Shown here piece by piece: positions 50,270 through 61,661 of a DNA stretch of 64,000 nucleotides. Position numbers and translations under genes: made by a program. This stretch comes from Carettochelys insculpta (taxonomy: Eukaryota > Chordata > Testudines > Carettochelyidae), in assembly GCF_033958435.1 (NCBI RefSeq), contig NC_134152.1, forward strand, positions 13,192,001 to 13,256,000, written 5' to 3'. Every line of letters begins with the position of its first letter. The first letter of the stretch is position 1. The notes below the pieces were generated by a model. That model saw only the letters and a list, made by a program, of their open reading frames with translations. It ran no database searches and was not told where the DNA came from.

Positions 50270-50840
50270 ATGGCTCTGGATAAGTCTTGATAAGCCCAAT
50301 ATTGCAGAGCAAGTCACAAGCAGAGTAGGAACAGAGCCTAGGAATCCATCTCTGATGCACGTGACATATTTGTATTCTTTGTCAAAGAGCTTTCCCTTAC
50401 AAAGTATTATACATAAATACATCTTTTCAGTATTTGCCACTGTCAGAGTAGCATTTCAACATCTTTAAATCAGTTATAAAAGCTTGTGTTAAACTACAGC
50501 CTTTAGCCAGTAGTGAAATCTATTTCCATATGATTCAAACTAAGTTTTCATGACTGAGAATTTACTGTGAATTTATCATCCAGAGATTGTGATTTATGTA
50601 ACATTAATCAGAAGCTCAATTGTGTAACAGTTCAAATCACAAAAAAGGAAAAAAATGTGCACAAAGACGTGAATGGTAGGGGCAAAGTAAAGAAATGCAT
50701 AAGGAATGGAGAAGAGAACAACAAAAGAGGAAACTGAACTATATATTTGAAAAACAAAAGAAACAAGGAAAACGTTGGATGGGAAGAAGAAGAAGCTAAA
50801 GAGCAGGTGTATTTGAAAACTATATTGTCCAATAAATTTG
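50270..50840. other. Intron sequence, no recognised feature
   Basis: This is AT-rich intron upstream (in gene order, downstream) of exon 51053-50848. Confidence 0.45.
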
Positions 50841-50847
50841 TACTTAC

Positions 50848-51053
50848 TGAATTTTGACAAATTTACGGCATGGCACAGTGTTTTTTACACATGTTTCAGT
50901 CAAAGGATCCATATCCTCAACAATGACAAAGGGGGCCTCCTCCAGGGTAACAATACTCAAGTGGTTGTCATCAGGGTCACTGTCTGCAAAAGAACTAAAT
51001 CTTGGCCACACGGAATACTTCAGGCTGAGGGTGTTGTTCTCCCATTTTCCTAC
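50848..51053 (-). CDS. GRIN2A: GRIN2A internal exon: start of the S1 ligand-binding segment
   Basis: This 206-bp exon encodes about residues 375-442 of GluN2A (human numbering) plus two bases of a split codon. GluN2A is the glutamate-binding subunit of the NMDA receptor, a postsynaptic cation channel. The translation begins [11 protein letters not shown] and contains [18 protein letters not shown] and [17 protein letters not shown]. Its two cysteines fall at the positions of human C429 and C436, which pair with C455 and C456 encoded by the next exon. The acceptor is a pyrimidine-rich tract ending in CAG and the donor is GTAAGT. The exon ends in phase 2, matching the one extra base at the start of exon 48083-47915. 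NNTL is a possible N-glycosylation site. The part around ADSDPDD differs from the human SDCEPDD, as expected for a distant vertebrate. Family and subtype are clear; the preceding exon was not found in the window. Confidence 0.95.
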
Positions 51054-51307
51054 CTGAAAAATGAAGACACACACACTGCTGACATTTGCATGCCTGGAAG
51101 TGTCACTCTTTGAGATGTAACTTTTGGGGGACTGGTACATATTTTTAAACAAATTGTACTGGAAAGTGAGTAGTCTTAACTTCCCATCAGAATTGGTTTA
51201 GAAATATTCAGTTGACAAAATGACAGAGAAAGAGAGAGAAGCCGGTAGAGTCAAGTCAACTGAGGACATATAATTTTGAGAGGAAAAAGTTAGATAAGGG
51301 TCTGGTA

Positions 51308-51573
51308 GGCCGTGTCTACACTGGCCCAAATCTTTGAAATAGCCATGCAAATGGCTATTTTGAAGATTACTAATGAGGCACTGAAATGCATATTCAGTAC
51401 CTCATTAGCAGGCTGCAGCTCTTCGAAATTGCTGCTTTTCACTGCCGCGTGGCTCAACCAGACGGGGGTCCTTTTCAAAAGGACCCTGCCAACTTCGAAA
51501 TCCCCTTATTCCTATCAGCAGATAGGAATAAGGGGATTTCAAAGTTCCCGGGATCCTTTCGAAAAGGACTCTT
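51308..51573. mobile_element. Truncated palindromic MITE
   Basis: The left end, GGCCGTGTCTACACTGGCCC, and left arm match 14007-14442. The arm turns at about 51520 (CAGCAGATAGGAATAAGG), and the right arm stops after CTTTCGAAAAGGACTC at about 51573. About 150 bp of right arm are missing. Confidence 0.82.
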
Positions 51574-51934
51574 GTAACATCAAAAAGGGAAACTATAGGA
51601 AAATGAAGATTCTAGTTAAAATTAATAGTCACAAGGGTGAACTACCTGCAATCTGTATGCAGAGAATTTAAAAACACCATAATACAGGCTAGAACTAAAT
51701 GTATAGCTCCCCCACCAAAAAACTAACAAACAAAAAAAACTGTAAGAGGACCAATAAAGAGGAGAATAAAGAGGTAGTTAGAAGTAATATGGCATCTTCA
51801 AAAAAATGAAAGTCAGATCCTAGTGAGGTAAATCAAAAGGAACATAAATTCTAACAAGTGAAGTATAAAAGTATATAATATTGTAGACAAGAAAAATTTT
51901 GAAGACCATCCAGCTAAGGGCACAAAACCTAATA
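51574..51934. other. Unassigned spacer
   Basis: AT-rich sequence; part (AATCAAAAGGAACATAAATT, about 51830) resembles the CR1-like linker at 22880 but is too short to assign. Confidence 0.35.
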
Positions 51935-52030
51935 AAGGTGATCTGAGGAAGTTGGTCTTACCCACGAAAGCTCATTACCTAATAAATAAAATTGTTAGTC
52001 TTTAAGGTGCTGTCGAACTGCTTGCTTAGT
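51935..52030 (+). repeat. Penelope-type 3' tail
   Basis: It reads GATCTGAGGAAGTTGGTCTT, then CACGAAAGCTCATTACC, then TTGTTAGTCTTTAAGGTGCT. It is the same 3' end as at 50145-50215. Confidence 0.75.
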
Positions 52031-52159
52031 ATTTAAATAATACATCAGAAGCAGGATGTCTACCATGTAGGGCAGTAGGGCCCCTGGAGAATTAAGATAT
52101 CAAAAGAATATTCAGGGGAGATAAAGCAGTTTTCAGGCAATATAAAATCATTTAAAATA

Positions 52160-53105
52160 GCTAAGTCCAAAGTTGACTGCATGAGTTACAAATTATCTCA
52201 ATAAATTGTGTGACTGATTAACAAAATGGCAGATGAAATTCAGTGCTGTTAAGTGCAAAGTTATGGCCACCAGAAAACATAATACCACAATAGGATGGGG
52301 TCCAAATTACCAGTTACCATTCAAAAAAAGTCTTGAAGTCATTGTGGTAAGTTGTCTGGAAACATCAGCTCAATGTCCAATAGCAGTCAAAAAAGTTCAC
52401 AAAATGTTAGAAACCCGTAGGAAAGTGACAGAGACTATAATGCTTTTATCTGAACTGATGGTGTGCCCACACTTTGCATACTGCATACAGTTCTGGTCAC
52501 TTCATCTCTAAAAAGATATACTGTAATTGGAAAATGTAGACAGAAGCACAACAAAAATGATCAAAGGGTATGGAATAGCTTTCATATGAGGGGAGGTTAA
52601 GTAAACAGACTGTTCATCTTAGAGAAGAGATGACTAAGGGGGAATAACAAAGATCTGTAAAATCATGATTTTAATGGGGAAATTGAATATGGAAGAATTA
52701 TTTACCTCTTCACATGACACAAAAGCTTAGGGGGAGAATCACCTGATAAAATTAATAGGTGGATTTTTTTAAAAAAGCAAAAGAAAATACTGTTCCCACA
52801 GCACATAGTCAACTTGTGAAATGAATTGCCAGGTAACACTGTGAATGCCAAAAATTTAAATGGGCTCAGAAAAAGAATTCGATAAATTCATGCAGGACAG
52901 GTCCATTAATAGCTATTAGCCACCATGATCAGAGACACAACCCACACCGATTGTCAGAAGTCTGGACTGTATGATGGGGATGGATAATTTGAAATTGTCT
53001 TGTTCTGTTCATTCCCTTGGAAGCATCTGGCACTGGCCACTGTCAGAGGCAGGACACTGGGCTAGGTGGACCATTGGTTTGATCCAGCATGGCTGTCCTT
53101 ATGTC
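52160..53105 (+). mobile_element. Degenerate CR1/L3-type LINE 3' end
   Basis: At 52233-52511 the frame reads MKFSAVKCKVMATRKHNTTI, then LEVIVVSCLETSAQCPIAVK and CPHFAYCIQFWSLHL, matching the stretch after RT in CR1-group LINEs (MKFNxxKCKVxH..., PxLEYCxQFW). The 3' end, GGTGGACCATTGGTTTGATC, then CAGCATGGCTGTCCTTATGT, is of the CR1-L3 type rather than the ATTCTATG type. Confidence 0.78.
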
Positions 53106-53109
53106 CCTA

Positions 53110-53538
53110 CTGTTATCAAAAGTGCAGGGTCATTTATTAAATCACAGTTATGGCTGACTAAGTGAAGCAATAAATATTTCATGTTTTTCTGTGACCTGTG
53201 AAAATGGCCAGTCCTAATGTCATATTTGGCAAACACTAACTCCAGTTGTGCATGTTTTACAAGTAATTTATTCTAGCACGTTTTATCTGGAAGTGCAATA
53301 GCTTTAAAAGCTTAACAAACAAGCAAATCCCTTAACTTTACAGTTAACAATATCATTTCTGGCTTTTTTTTTTGAAGACTCAAGAGAAATTTTAAATTTA
53401 GCTTTAAAAATTTGCCCTCATTCAATTTTTCTAAAATTGCACACATTCCTAAGGTAATAGCCCCAATCCTGATCAATCGAGTGTAAGTTTTACACTACTG
53501 TCCCTTGAGTGACTTCAGTGGGATTAAGTCCTGATTTC
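53110..53538. other. Intron sequence, no recognised feature
   Basis: This is AT-rich spacer. Confidence 0.45.
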
Positions 53539-53541
53539 ATA

Positions 53542-54180
53542 GGCTGTTTCTACACAGGCAAGATCTGCAAGAACGGTGCCTTCTTCCGGAAGATCTGTGG
53601 AGCTCCTACACAGGTAAGATGCTCTTTCGGATTTCTTCTGGGAGAAGGTGCCCCCTCTTCCGGATTCTGTATTCCATTCCAGAATCAGGAAGAGGACCTT
53701 CTTCTGGAAGATTCTTCTGGAAGAAGGCATGTGTAGCTGTTCCCGGACTGCTTCTTCCAGAAGAAGCAGTCCTCCATGACGGCAGCCTGCTGGAGAGTAC
53801 GGCTGCTCCAGACACCCCCAGCAAGCCTCTATGGTCCCCAGGTCCTTGAAGCCTTTAAAGCTGCAAGAACCCGGAGACCCCGTGGCAAGAAGCTGAGAGT
53901 GTGAGACAGGCAGCATGTGCAGAGCTGCCCGCCACACTCCCCCAAGGCTCCACAGCACCCAGCAAGGCCCGACCCGCAGGGATGGCTAGATGCCCAGTAC
54001 CCCGCACCGCCCAGGGGAGCTGCAGAAACCCAGACAAGGGGAGCCAGGACCCCAAACGGGCTCCAAAACGAAGGGCCCCCTCCTGGACTGAACCAGAGCT
54101 CCAGGACCTCCTGGGGCATCACATCCACATCCATCCATGTTTGTCTTCCTCCCTGAGGAAAGAAGGGATTTCATCTGCAT
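53542..54180 (+). mobile_element. 5' fragment of a Harbinger element with a Myb/SANT-like start
   Basis: The left end is GGCTGTTTCTACACAGGCAA, with subterminal CTTCTTCCGGAAGA words. Near 54060-54120 the plus strand reads RAPSWTEPELQDLLGHH, the start of the Myb/SANT-like domain (xPxWTExELxDLL) of Harbinger elements. Similarity ends at about 54180, where a CR1 copy begins. The start codon for the frame is not clear. Confidence 0.65.
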
Positions 54181-54234
54181 AAGTGCAAGCTGGTCTCCAT
54201 TTTAGAAGAAAAAATTAGAGGACTGGAGGCTCAA

Positions 54235-54800
54235 GTGTTTACCCTACGCTCAATCAGGGAGGATGAAGATTTCCTTGACACAAGAGAGCATTTAACCGTG
54301 CAAGCACGGCAGGTGGAAGAACCGGGGAGGGTGGTAAGGGATGAAGTGGAGAACTGGCAGCATGTAACTTCTAGAAGAAAAAGAAGGCCGGTACACGAGT
54401 CCCCCATTGATATAGAGATAAATAATCACTTTCAGGCACTCTCCACTGGTTCTGCGGTGCTGAATGCTTTAGAAGCAGCCCCACAGGAAGAAAATCACAA
54501 GAGAACTGCTTCTACTGCAGGACAGAGGATGTGTAGTCCTAGGGGTGGGGGTTCAATGACCACCACCCCTAGAAGAAAAAGACGGGTGGTGGTGGTAGGG
54601 GACTCCCTCCTAAGGGGGACTGAACCATCCATCTGCTGACCAGACCTGCAATCTCGTGAGGTGTGCTGTTTACCGGGAGCTCAAATTCAGGATGTGACTG
54701 AGAGACTTACAAAACTGCTCAAGCCTTCAGAATACTACCCCTTCCTACTTCTGCACGTGGAAACTAATGATATGGCCAAGAATGACCTTCAGCCTGTTGA
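54235..54800 (+). pseudogene. CR1 ORF1 remnant with esterase motifs
   Basis: Basic regions (SRRKRRPVHESP, TPRRKRRVVVVGD) precede VVVVGDSLLRGTEPS, the GDS(L) block of the SGNH-type esterase found in CR1 ORF1. A stop follows at about 54637, then REVCCLPGAQIQDVTERLTK and LLLHVETNDMAKND, the HVxTND block. ORF1 protein is thought to bind RNA or membranes during retrotransposition. The catalytic Ser motif is present, but the glycine of HVGTND is E, and the frame has a stop. Confidence 0.8.
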
Positions 54801-54804
54801 GAAC

Positions 54805-57285
54805 CTATGGCTCAAGCTTAGCGGTGTAGGCAGCACTGGAGACGTGGTGGTTGGTGTCTGCTACTGGCCGCCAAATCAGGATGATGAGGTGGATGAGGCT
54901 TTTTTTGGACAACTGAGAGAAGTTTCCGGATTGCGGGCTCTTGTTATCATGGGGGACTTCAATTACCCTGACATCTGTTGGGAGACCAATACAGTGGTAC
55001 ACAAGCAGTCCGGGAAATTTCTGGAGAATGTTGGAGATCACTTCTTGGTACAAGTGCTGAAGGACCCAACCAGAGGTCATGCGCAGCTCGACCTGCTGCT
55101 TACAAACAGGGAGGAACTAATAGGGAAGGTAGAGGTGGGGGACAACCTGGGAAGCAGTGATCATGAGACAGTAGACTTCAGGATTCTGACCAAAGGAAGG
55201 AAAGAGAGCAGCAAATTACACACCTTGGACTTGAGAAAAGCAGACTTTGACTCCTTCAGGAACCTGATGGGTAGAATCCCCTGGGAAGCTATCATGAAGG
55301 GAAAAGGAGTCCACGAAAACTGGCAGTATTTTAAGGAAGCCCTATTGAAGGCACAGAAAGAAACTGTCCCAATGCACAGCAAGAGAAGTAAGTATGGTAG
55401 GAGACCAGACTGACTTAATGGGGAAATCCTTGGAAAACTTAGGCACAAAAAGGGAGTTTACAAAAAGTGGAAACTGGGACAGATGTCTAGGGAGGGGTAT
55501 AAATGTATAGCTCAAGAATGTAGGGCGGTTATCAGGAAGGTGAAAGCACAACTGGAATTGTGACTCGCGAGGAATGTGAAGGATAACAAGAAAAGTTTCT
55601 ACAGGCATGTTAGCAAGAAGGTGATCAGGGAGGGCATGGGGCCCCTACTGGATGAGGGAGGTAACCCAATGACAGATGATGTAGGGAAATCTGAAGTACT
55701 TAATGCTTTCTTTGCCTCTGTCTTCACGGACAAAGACAGCTTCCGGACTAATGCGATAAGTGATGCATTGTGGGATGAAGGTGGACAGGCTTTGGTGGGG
55801 AAAGAACAGGTTAGGAGCTATCTAAAAAGGCTAAATGTACATAAATCAATGGGCCCAGACCTAATTCATCCTAGGGTTTTGAGGGAGTTGGCATATGTTG
55901 TTGATGAGCCCTTGGCCGTTATCTTTGAAAAGTTGTGGAGATCGGGAGAGATCCCGGATGATTGGAAAAAGGCAAATGTAGTGCCCGTCATTAAAAAAGG
56001 GAAGAAGGATGATCCAGGGAACTACAGGCTGGTCAGTCTTACATCAGTCCCTGGAAAGTCATGGAGGGGCTCCTCAAGGAAGTCATCTTGAGGCACTTGG
56101 AGGAGGGGAGAGTGATCAGGAATAGTCAGCATGGATTCATGAAGGGGAAGTCATGCCTGACCAAACTGATTAGTTTCTCCGATGAGATAACTGGCTCTGT
56201 GGATAGGGGAAAATCAATGGATGTAATTTATCTGGACTTTAGCAAAGCTTTTGATACAGTCTCCCACAATATTCTTGTCGGCAAGTTAAAGGAATGTGGA
56301 TTGGATAAATGGATGGTAAGATGGATGGAATACTGGCTAGAAGGTTGGGCCCAAAGGGTAGTGATCAACGGCTCAATGTCGGGATGGCGGTCGGTTTCTA
56401 GTGGAGTGCCCCAAGGTTCGGTTCTGGGTCCTGTTTTGTTCAACAGATTTATCAATGACCTGGATGAGGGATTGGATTGCTCCCTCAGCAAGTTTGTGGA
56501 TGACTCTAAGCTAGGGGGAGAGGTAGATACGCTGGAGGGTAGGGACAGGGTCCAGACTGACTTAGACAAATTGGAAGAATGGGCTGCAAGAAATCTGATG
56601 AGGTTCAATAAAGGCAAGTGCAGAGTGCTGCACTTGGGCCAGAAGAATCCCAAGCATTGTTACAGGCTGGGGTCCGACTGGCTTGGTCTTAGTTTTGCTG
56701 AAAAGGATCTGAGAGTTGTAGTGGACGAGAAGCTGGACATGAGTCAACAGTGTGCCATTGTAGCCAAGAAAGCTAATGGCATATTAGGGTGCATCAAGAG
56801 GAGTGTTGCCAGTAGATCCAGAGAAGTGATTATTCCTCTTTATACGGCTTTGGTGAGGCCGCATCTGGAGTACTGTTTCCAGTTCTGGGCCCCCGTTTAT
56901 AGGAAGGATGTGGATACACTGGAGAGGGTCCAGCGGAGGGTGACCAAAATAATTAGGGGGCTGGAGCATATGACTTTTGAAGAAAGGTTGAGGGAATTGG
57001 GACTGTTTAGTCTGCAGAAGAGAAGCCTGAGGGGGGACTTGATAACAGCCTTCAATTTACTGAAGGGAGGCTGCAGAGAAGCTGTTCACAGTGGTCACAG
57101 ATGGCAGAACACGGAACAATGGGCTCAAGTTGTGGTTGGAAAGGTCCAGGTTGAACATTAGGAAAAACTTATTCACTAGGAGGGTGGTGAAGCATTGGAA
57201 TGGTCTATCCAGAGAAGTAGTGGAGTCTCCATCCCTGCAGGTGTTTAAGTCTTGCCTCGACAAAGCCCTGGCGGGGCTGATCTGA
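54805..57285 (+). pseudogene. CR1 ORF2 (endonuclease and reverse transcriptase)
   Basis: The endonuclease reads GDVVVGVCYWPPNQDDEVDE, then IMGDFNYPDICWE, DPTRGHAQLDLLLTN and NLGSSDHETVDF (the SDH block is intact). A stop at about 55413 and another near 55562 follow. RT runs from 55576: [53 protein letters not shown]; a frameshift comes at about 56060. In the next frame (to 57161) are [48 protein letters not shown] and [11 protein letters not shown], with both palm aspartates kept. A last frameshift near 57080 precedes the C-terminus. Confidence 0.92.
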
Positions 57286-57369
57286 TGGGTTTGGTCCTGC
57301 TTAGAGCAGGGGGCTGGACTCAATGGCTTTTTTAGGTCTCTCCCAGCTCTATTGTGCTATGATTCTATG

Positions 57370-59410
57370 ACCAGAGGAGTATACATGCCCAGAGTACAAA
57401 GCATGGTTCTGGAGTCTTTCATAGAGTGAAAGACATAACCAGTTTTCTCAGCAAATACACATTGTCTATCAAAGGGGAGGTCCTCCACCTTTTGTTGAAA
57501 GTCTTTGGGGACTCCCAAGGACTGGAGCTAGGACATGCGATGCGTGACTACAGCAGATGCCATGACCCGAGCCACCGCATGTGTGATGTCCATTGTGGAC
57601 TGCCCTGCCATCTGACAAGGTCCTGGAGTTGGTGCTCTGGCAGCACCGGAACCAGCTCCTGGAGTTTGGAGTGGTTCTGATAGTCATAGCTGGCCAATGT
57701 AATTGTATAGCTGGCCATGTGTAGGAGGACGAATACACTTTATGTCCCATTATGTCCCATTTTTTGCTGGCTCTGTCCTTGGGGGTAGAGCAGAATGATT
57801 TGGTTTTATGTGAACCGCATCCACCACCAGAGAGTTATGTAAATAAAAACTATTTTTTTACATATACTTTTTACATATAAAAAGCTATGTAAATAAAAAC
57901 TCTGCATCCTCAGAAGCAACACAGTGCTTTTTGGCTGCATTTTTGTTCATGGGAGGTATGTAAGCCAGTGTTTGCCATATGACATTGGTGGCGTCCATCA
58001 TGGCTTCATCCATAGCGAGTGCCATCCTAGATGAAGGAGGATGCAGTGTGTGCAGGAGCCAGAACTGTTTAACTAGCACCTCCTGTAAGTCCTTGTCTTC
58101 GGCCTGGGCCACTCTATGAAAGAGGTCCTGGAAGGCCCTGGCTTCATCCGTGGGAGTGGGTGACACTGAGATCACCATGTCATTGAGTGAGGATGAGGAG
58201 GGCTGAAATGGGGAGTCCTGTTCCCCTTCCAAGAGGGAGTCTTCAGCACTAGAGTGCTGATATGGTTGGTACAGTGCTGAGACAGATGGGCACGGCAATG
58301 AAGGATGGTCCCCTGACACCTTGGATTGTGCCGAATGGGGAGACCATGCCTACCATGAGGACCCCTCTGAGGCCTGGTGGTGGTGAGAATAGTGGCATGC
58401 AAATCATGGAGGTGGAGTTGTGGCCTTGATTCTCCACAGTGCCAATATTTGCATGTCATGCAAGCAGTGCAGTGAGTTTGAGCGGTGCCACCTACACTCA
58501 GAGCCAGGTGCCGAGGGCAAGGTTACAGTGACTGATGACCATTTGAGTTCAGATGTCAGTGCAATCAGAACCAAAGAAGCTGATGGCATTGGAGGTGCTG
58601 GATGCTTGCAGATCGGATCGGATCGGAAAGCCCCCTTTCAAGCGGTGCTGTCATGGATGGTGCTGGTGAAGCCATCACAGATTTTTCTACTGGCATGGCC
58701 CGTGATGACAGTGACAGAGGCCAGGAGCACACTGGGGATGGATCTGCCATGGGAGTGGTGCTAGCCGAGGCAGAGGGATGCTGAGAGTCTGTACCTTTAG
58801 GCTTTGGCACCGAGTCCTTAGTAGGTGGTTGCTCAGGTTCTGCCAGCTGGAGAGACTTCTCATACAGGTAGGTTTTAAGTCTATTGGAGTGATCCTTTCA
58901 AGCCCTGTCAGTCAAGCAGGAGCAGTGTACACAGGACTGGGTCTGATGACCCTGTCCCAGGCACTTGATGCAGCAAGCATGGCCATCAGAAACTGGCATA
59001 GCTTCCTTGCAAGTCTCACACCACTTGAAGTCCAGCATGGTAATGATGCAGAAACCAAACCTTACTAACTAACTAACTAACACTATAAATTTGTTTTTCT
59101 TTTTAGGCAGTGAAGTGAACTGGGAGAACAACTTGAGAAAGGGAAAATGATAAACAAACAATACTTACTCTGTCTAACTTTTATTTGGAAGAGAGGACAG
59201 CAGAGGATGGTAGAGAAGGCACTGAGCAGCCTGTGCCATGGACGTGCCGGATAGCAGAAGGAGGCGCTACTGTGCATGCATGGCACAGGAAACCACGGCT
59301 ATAGAAGAATCGCTGAGCGTCAGCATGAGGACACACCAACAGCCAGAGTGGAGCACCCCTGGGGACACTTCTCAAAGAAGAAATTTGTATGCAATTGAAA
59401 TCTAACCTCT
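57370..59410 (-). mobile_element. DIRS-like retrotransposon, 5' end and gag-like ORF
   Basis: On the minus strand, three blocks follow in order: a cysteine/histidine block near 59040-58940 (FKWCETCKEAMPVSDGHAAC, then KCLGQGHQTQSCVHC), a central block at 58319-57885 (LALAMDEAMMDATNVIWQTL, then AYIPPMNKNAAKKH) and a last block at 57480-57390 (VPKDFQQKVEDLPFD, then FAEKTG). These are the arrangement and wording of the ORF1 of DIRS-type elements in reptile genomes. Frameshifts and the TATGTCCCAT tandem at 57743 break it. RT, RNase H and tyrosine recombinase are absent. Confidence 0.7.
57885..58319 (-). pseudogene. DIRS-like ORF1, central block
   Basis: A 145-codon frame contains PTPTDEARAFQDLFHRVAQA, then EDKDLQEVLVKQFWLLHTLH and SSRMALAMDEAMMDATNVIW. 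The pattern DExxxFQDLxxRVA...IxLPxxExxxxxxxxxWQTPAxxPP is that of DIRS ORF1. The function is probably capsid-like. It is open in this stretch but disconnected from its neighbours by frameshifts. Confidence 0.65.
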
Positions 59411-59760
59411 TGCAATTCAATGCACAGAGAAACAAAATTTGCTTTTTGGACATCTTTCAACACCTGATTATTCCTGATTTTTAGATATATGAAACTCAGA
59501 TTTAATGGGAGTTGGAAATTTCACCTATCAAGTCTGAAAATCTGCTATTGAGATAAACTGCTTTAGTCTTGTGGACAATTTTTCTCCATTTGATTGCATC
59601 ACTGACAAAGGTACACTACACTGACCCTGTATTATTTTAATTTATATTCTCTAAAAGATAAATTACATTTGATACGTATATATTTGTGTGTAGAATCTCA
59701 AGAGCAGGAGATGATCTCTCTCAGCTATGAATAAAAGAGCTTTAGCTTTCTTCATTTGTT
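59411..59760. other. Intron sequence, no recognised feature
   Basis: This is AT-rich spacer before the Harbinger element. Confidence 0.45.
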
Positions 59761-59763
59761 TAG

Positions 59764-61661
59764 CGGGAGTGCGTCTACACTACAGCTCTGTTTCGAAAGA
59801 ATGTCTTTTGAAAGAGAACATCGAAAGATGTCATTTCGAAACAGGCCGTCCACACACGCTAGCAAGGACCAAAGTATATATCCATTATTTCGAAAGGCAC
59901 CCGTCCATCGCAATTTCTAAAGAGAGCATCCACACACACCAGAGCACTCTTTCGAAAGAGCAGGAGCAGGAAGTGCCACGGGCAGGGTTGCATGGTGGAC
60001 GAGCCCTTCCGCGGCTGCCACCCACCGCCCACCATCCTCGTAAAGAGCCCCCCACACAGGCCTGTCCCCAGGCACAGAAGACAGAGAGAGAAACACAGAG
60101 AGAGAGAGAGAGATAGGGGAGCAGGCATCTCAGGCCTCCATGGATCCTGAGCAGCAGCACCCCAGCATTGAGGCCATGGCCAGCGCACTGCCCGCGGTCC
60201 TGACCACTGTACTCCAGTGGCTCTGGGTGGCTACTCTGCTAGCTGTCCTCCTGGAGGCCGTCCTCAGGGCACGATGTCCCCAGCCAGTTCCCTGGGTCAC
60301 CTGCCGCCTTTGGAGCTTTACCACAAGCAGCGACTCATGGGACCAGCTGATGCTGGAGTACTGGGCGATGACCGGTGGCTACAGAATTTCAGGATGACCA
60401 AGGGGACATTCCTGGAGCTGTGCCACTGGCTCACCCCAGTACTCCAGCCCTGGGACACCAGCTGGTGCTCTCCCTACAGAAAAGGATGGCCATCGTCCTA
60501 TGGAAGCTGGCCACCCCAGAGAATTACCGATCCGTTGGCTACCAGGTTGGGGTGGGCAAGGCCACCGTCAGGACCATCCTCATCGAGGTAAGCTATGGCC
60601 AGGTCACACCCACACTGCATGTGGGGAGCATGGGGCAGGGGACGCCCCAGCAAGGGGCCCTATCGGGGAGTGGTGGGGCATCCCCTGCCGGGGACGCGGG
60701 TGGGGAGTGGTGGGTGTGCAGGATGCAGCCCAGGCCACAGTTATAAGTGCACCCCCTCACCACCCCACAGGTCATCTGTACCATCAACAAGGTGCTCCTG
60801 TGGCAGTTGATCTGCGTTGGGGACCTGGACGATGCCATGTGAGGCTTCCAGGAGCTGGGCTTCCCCAACTGCTTCGGGGCCCTAGACGGCACCCACATCA
60901 CCATCAGGATCACAGTTGCCGGGCCTATGTGAATCGGAAGGACTACCACTCCGTGGTCCTGCAGGCGCTCGTCAATGCCAACGAGCGGTTCCAGGATATC
61001 TGCGTGGGCTGGTATGGCCGCACCCATGACCCCAGGGTTTTCGGGAACTCGGGAGTGGGACGCAGCTTGGCCAAAGGGAGCTTCCTCCCCCAGCGGGAGC
61101 TGCCCATCAGGGACATGACAATGCCACCATGTATCGTGGCGAATGCAGCCTACCCCCTGCAGGCCTGGCTCATGAGGCCATACACAGGGCACATCCAGCC
61201 AAGTCAGAACCGTTTTAATGAGTGGATGAACTGGGCCCGCAATACGGGGGGAACAGGCATTTGGCTGCCTTAAGGGGCGCTTCAGGTGGCTCCACATGAG
61301 GCTGGAGGTGGGCCTGGCCAAAGTCCCGGCGGTGGTCGGGGCCTGCTGCACCCTGCATAACCTCATGGAGGCCAAGAACAAGACCTACATGCAGGGGTGG
61401 GCCGCCCAGCCAGGGCATGGGTACAGGCAGCCCCCTGCCACCCTGTGCTGCCTAGCCCATGCGCTCTTTCAAAATCATCTTTCAAAGGAGGGCGCTATTC
61501 CCATCCTGGGATGGGAGGACCGACTTCAAAAGAAAGAGGGACCTCTTTCAAAGTTAATTTTGAAAGAGTGCCATGTGTGTGTAGACGCTCCGCGGGTTCT
61601 TTCAGAAGAACTCGCTCTTTCAATCTGGATTTTGAATGTACTTGCTAGTGTAGACGCACCC
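59764..61661 (+). mobile_element. PIF/Harbinger element with near-complete transposase gene
   Basis: This 1898-bp element is bounded by TAG on both sides (59761-59763, 61662-61664). The left end is CGGGAGTGCGTCTACACTAC; the right end on the other strand is GGGTGCGTCTACACTAGCAA. Subterminal CTTTCGAAAGA palindromes repeat on both sides. It carries a transposase with one apparent intron but no Myb/SANT gene. It is the best candidate in the window for the relative that mobilised the MITEs. Confidence 0.88.
60140..61418 (+). pseudogene. Harbinger DDE transposase, broken
   Basis: The N-terminus at 60140 reads MDPEQQHPSIEAMASA. It is followed in other frames by DDRWLQNFRMTKGTFLELCH and KRMAIVLWKLATPENYRSVG, then VGVGKATVRTILIE at 60587. 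A GT...AG intron (60588-60770) follows. Exon 2 reads VICTINKVLLWQLICVGDLD, a stop at 60841, then LGFPNCFGALDGTHI (first Asp), RAYVNRKDYHSVVLQALVNA, WYGRTHDPRVFGNSG (second Asp), RDMTMPPCIVANAAYPLQAW, and GEQAFGCLKGRFRW (Glu), ending GACCTLHNLMEAKN. So D, D and E are all visible, but at least three frameshifts and the stop make it inactive. The intron is inferred from the reading frame and splice sites. Confidence 0.85.

Larger units (their letters stand above)
54181..57369 (+). mobile_element. Long CR1 LINE with ORF1 and ORF2 remains
   Basis: At about 3.2 kb this is the longest CR1 copy in the window. It has part of ORF1 (54235-54780), a fused endonuclease start (from about 54800), the full RT region and a tail ending GTGCTATGATTCTATGAC. 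It lacks the 5' untranslated region, and an internal deletion links ORF1 to ORF2. It is closely related to 6750-7800. Few indels suggest it is among the younger copies. Confidence 0.94.
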
